Assembly (NCBI RefSeq): GCF_002860165.1
Contig: NZ_PGUZ01000014.1
Coordinates: 1 to 60,041 of the forward strand
Origin: Bacillus sp. V3-13
Lineage (GTDB): Bacteria; Bacillota; Bacilli; Bacillales; Cytobacillaceae
Length of the DNA stretch: 60,041 nt
Direction: 5' to 3'
Part shown: piece after piece, positions 59,926-60,041 of the stretch
Position numbering within the stretch: position 1 is the first letter of the stretch
Layout: the number at the start of each line of letters is the position of its first letter
Notes under the pieces: generated by a model
Seen by the model: the letters and a program-made list of their open reading frames with translations, nothing else
Told to the model about the DNA's origin: nothing
Databases searched by the model: none
Made by a program: the position numbers and the translations under genes

Positions 59926-60041
59926 TTAAGGGATAGGTGGCAATGTTTGGACAGTGTGGCTTAAGCCACACTGTCCAGATTGCGTGAACGCCTCATCCGG
60001 TGTCTGATAGTCTAAAATTTTCCTTGGCAGCTGATTGAGCC
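59926..60041 (-). pseudogene. IS30-like transposase C-terminus, cut by the window end
   Basis: The minus strand reads LNQLPRKILDYQTPDEAFTQ (usual form LNNRPRKxLxxKTPxEVF), the end of IS30-family transposases. The frame then runs through a perfect 28-base palindrome (59949-59976, GGACAGTGTGGC and complement), which is probably the element's own terminator or end, and stops at 59926. Whether the gene is intact depends on sequence beyond the window. Confidence 0.65.

Overview
The window looks like chromosome of a low-GC Gram-positive endospore former of the Bacillaceae. The signs are strong AGGAGG-type ribosome binding sites, many TTG and GTG starts, T-tailed hairpin terminators, a KinB-like sensor kinase, an AapA-like permease, a malate dehydrogenase close to Bacillus Mdh, and YwqH/YeeF/YezG-like toxin cassettes. 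The exact genus cannot be fixed from sequence alone. I see no rRNA or tRNA gene.

Layout. 0-7.7 kb: single metabolic genes (iron alcohol dehydrogenase, epoxide hydrolase, YbaK-type deacylase, VOC protein, LrgA/LrgB pair) mixed with a decayed TnpB element and broken genes. 7.9-13.4 kb: a GAF/PucR-type regulator followed by aldehyde dehydrogenase, a 3-hydroxyisobutyrate-dehydrogenase-like enzyme and a DUF3100 membrane pair, probably one catabolic unit. 13.4-19 kb: a KinB-like histidine kinase, a frameshifted lipoprotein, an acyltransferase, and FabH and AlkZ/YcaQ fragments. 19-22.2 kb: a Kiwa-like defence pair (KwaB then KwaA) behind a LexA-type box, with an IS66 element inserted just after it with a perfect 8-bp target duplication. 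22.4-24.7 kb: an ECF sigma factor with a self-type promoter, its probable anti-sigma partner and a convergent secreted protein. 24.7-26.3 kb: a mostly non-coding, repeat-rich stretch resembling plasmid or conjugative-element remains.

26.5-31 kb: a ketodeoxygluconate operon (KdgR, a frameshifted PfkB kinase, a hexulose-6-phosphate isomerase-type SIS protein, an intact second kinase, KDPG aldolase) with tandem operators. 31.2-37.7 kb: a TetR gene, two matching palindromic operators, and a Rid protein, NodB-type deacetylase, HpaB-type flavin monooxygenase (frameshifted), NCS1 permease and flavin reductase. This resembles oxidative opening of an N-heterocycle, but the substrate is unknown.

38.5-51.7 kb is the most notable region: a bacterial microcompartment locus of the amino-alcohol/aminoacetone (RMM or AAUM) kind. 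It has an SDR, a DeoR regulator, a class III PLP enzyme, an APH-type kinase, a CoA-acylating aldehyde dehydrogenase, two BMC-H shell proteins, one BMC-P (EutN) vertex protein, PduL phosphotransacylase, and two unrecognised proteins with encapsulation-type N-terminal helices. A dedicated malate dehydrogenase, an APC permease, a metallophosphoesterase and an acetamidase/formamidase follow. The simplest model is: permease imports an amino alcohol, the kinase phosphorylates it, the PLP lyase releases aldehyde, ammonia and phosphate inside the shell, and AldDH plus PduL turn the aldehyde into acyl phosphate. Malate dehydrogenase could recycle NADH.

52-60 kb: an AapA-like amino acid permease, a holin-like small toxin with a probable antisense RNA, an AraC regulator, and a polymorphic toxin locus (YwqH-like partner, PT-TG/HNH toxin, SUKH immunity, two YezG-like immunity genes and toxin fragments). 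The window ends in the 3' end of an IS30-like transposase. Many genes are truncated or frameshifted, so either the region is decaying or the assembly has residual indels.
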